Source: Rubrivivax sp. | Lineage (GTDB): Bacteria; Pseudomonadota; Gammaproteobacteria; Burkholderiales; Burkholderiaceae_C | NCBI GenBank assembly: GCA_027484885.1 | Contig: JAIXSD010000728.1 | Coordinates: forward strand, 1 to 6,207 | DNA length: 6,207 bases | Direction of reading: 5' to 3' | Shown: in pieces, positions 5,375-6,207 of the stretch | Numbering within the stretch: the stretch's first letter is position 1 | Layout: each line of letters opens with the position of its first letter | Made by a program: the position numbers and the translations under genes | Notes under the pieces: model-generated | The model's database searches: none | What the model was told of the DNA's origin: nothing | What the model saw: only the letters and a program-made list of their open reading frames with translations

Positions 5375-6207
5375 TTGTCTTCATTTCTGCACCTCGCGGT
5401 TCGTGCCTCTGGCCGGGCGCGCAAGCAAGCGGTGACTGCGCATCGTCTGTCTCGCCTGGGCTCGGTGAGCGCGCTGGCGCTTTTGTTGGCCGCTTGCGCA
5501 TCTCCGGAGCCGCCGGTGGCCACGGCGCCGCGTGAGCTCAGCATTTTTTCGATCAACGACTTCCACGGCCATATCCAGCCCAAGTCACCGACGCCCCTGA
5601 TGCCGCGCCTGCCGGACCCGCAGACCGGTGAGATCAAGCCCCAGCCGGCCGGCGGCGTGGCCTATCTGGCCGATGCCTTGCAAAAGCTCCGCGCGCCCCG
5701 CCAGCACTCGGTGTTTGTGGCGGCGGGTGACTTGATCGGCGCTTCACCGCAGCTTTCTTCCCTGCTCAAGGATGAGCCGACCTTGAGCGCGCTGGGCGAG
5801 CTCGGCCTGGTCGCCACCTCGCTGGGTAACCACGAGCTGGATGCCGGCCTGCCCGAGCTGATGCGCAAGGCTCGCGGCGAATGCCCGGCCACGGGTTGTG
5901 CCTGGCCCGAGTTCAAGGGCCCGGGCTTCCCGTATCTGGCGGCCAATTTGCTGGACGCCAATACCGGTAAGGCCTTGCTACCCAGCCATGTGATCAAGGA
6001 GGTGGGCGGCTACAAGGTCGCCTTCGTGGGCGCGGTGACGCGAGACACACCGTTGGTCGTGGTACCACGCGCCATCACCGGCCTGCGCTTTGCCGATGAA
6101 GCCGACACCCTGAATGCCCTGGTGCCCCAGCTGCGTGCCGAAGGGGCACAGATTCTGGTGGCGGTGATGCACGAGGGTGCCACCCAGCCGGGCGGGGCCA
6201 ACGACCC
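5375..6207 (+). CDS. Lipoprotein bifunctional metallophosphatase/5'-nucleotidase, 3'-truncated by window edge
   Basis: Predicted exported phosphohydrolase of the 5'-nucleotidase/UshA superfamily, hydrolysing nucleotides or UDP-sugars in the periplasm or on a membrane surface. From the TTG start, 277 codons are visible and the frame is open at the end. A basic n-region and hydrophobic ALALLLAAC end in lipobox Cys41; the +2 residue is Ala, not the inner-membrane retention Asp. A Pro-rich linker leads to the metallophosphatase domain. Metal and catalytic motifs in order are SINDFHGH (Asp62, His64), AAGDLIGAS (Asp119), LGNHELD (Asn152, His153) and VMHEG (His266). Cys170 and Cys175 may form a disulfide. 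The final GHxH/Q motif and the C-terminal substrate-binding domain lie off the window. The GDLIGASP and HEGATQPGG motifs point to the general bifunctional metallophosphatase branch rather than UshA itself, so substrate is uncertain and no symbol is given. The start is moderately certain: GTG 5432 is the alternative. Confidence 0.87.
   Translation, partial: MSSFLHLAVRASGRARKQAVTAHRLSRLGSVSALALLLAACASPEPPVATAPRELSIFSINDFHGHIQPKSPTPLMPRLPDPQTGEIKPQPAGGVAYLADALQKLRAPRQHSVFVAAGDLIGASPQLSSLLKDEPTLSALGELGLVATSLGNHELDAGLPELMRKARGECPATGCAWPEFKGPGFPYLAANLLDANTGKALLPSHVIKEVGGYKVAFVGAVTRDTPLVVVPRAITGLRFADEADTLNALVPQLRAEGAQILVAVMHEGATQPGGAND

Noticed and set aside
5248..5637. Minus-strand frames at 5248-5637, 4983-5282 and 5662-6201
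   Set aside because: Most are antisense to the metallophosphatase gene, whose motifs NDFHGH, GD and GNHE are unmistakable. The rest lie in the control region without coding signs.
1..6207. A novel defence, mobile or biosynthetic system
   Set aside because: All three genes belong to known families. I saw no transposase, integrase, terminal repeats, CRISPR-like array, tRNA or toxin-antitoxin pair.

Overview
The window holds one partial gene at each end and one complete, very large gene between them. Coding is GC-rich with strong G/C third positions. The gene set (GabD-type succinate-semialdehyde dehydrogenase, a very large TonB-dependent outer-membrane receptor, a lipoprotein 5'-nucleotidase) marks a Gram-negative proteobacterium. 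A betaproteobacterium of the Burkholderiales (Roseateles/Paucibacter-like) is my best guess. It rests on general resemblance only, because there is no rRNA or other taxonomic marker here.

Layout: (1) positions 1-1365, + strand, are the 3' part of gabD, missing about 35 N-terminal residues off the window edge. (2) Positions 1366-1462 are a short convergent intergenic gap with a GC-rich hairpin and a symmetric A6-stem-T6 hairpin that can terminate transcription from both sides. (3) Positions 1463-4756, - strand, encode a 1097-residue Oar-like TonB-dependent receptor with signal peptide, carboxypeptidase-regulatory-like domain, plug and barrel. (4) Positions 4757-5374 are a roughly 620-base divergent intergenic region. 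Its receptor-proximal half holds three LacI-family operator-like sequences. Its other half holds a 16-base perfect palindrome, a 10-base-period direct repeat and two inverted repeats. (5) Positions 5375-6207, + strand, are the 5' part of a lipoprotein metallophosphatase/5'-nucleotidase, open at the window end. It probably starts at a TTG codon behind a strong Shine-Dalgarno sequence.

How the parts relate: the three genes do not form an operon. GabD and the receptor converge on a shared terminator; the receptor and the nucleotidase diverge from the long control region. The best-supported regulatory idea is that a LacI-type repressor, probably sugar-responsive, controls the receptor, which would make it a candidate carbohydrate or glycan importer. 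That is inference from the operator motifs; no regulator or sugar-catabolic gene lies in the window. I found no mobile element, CRISPR array, RNA gene or clearly novel multi-gene system. The unusual content is mainly in the divergent control region.
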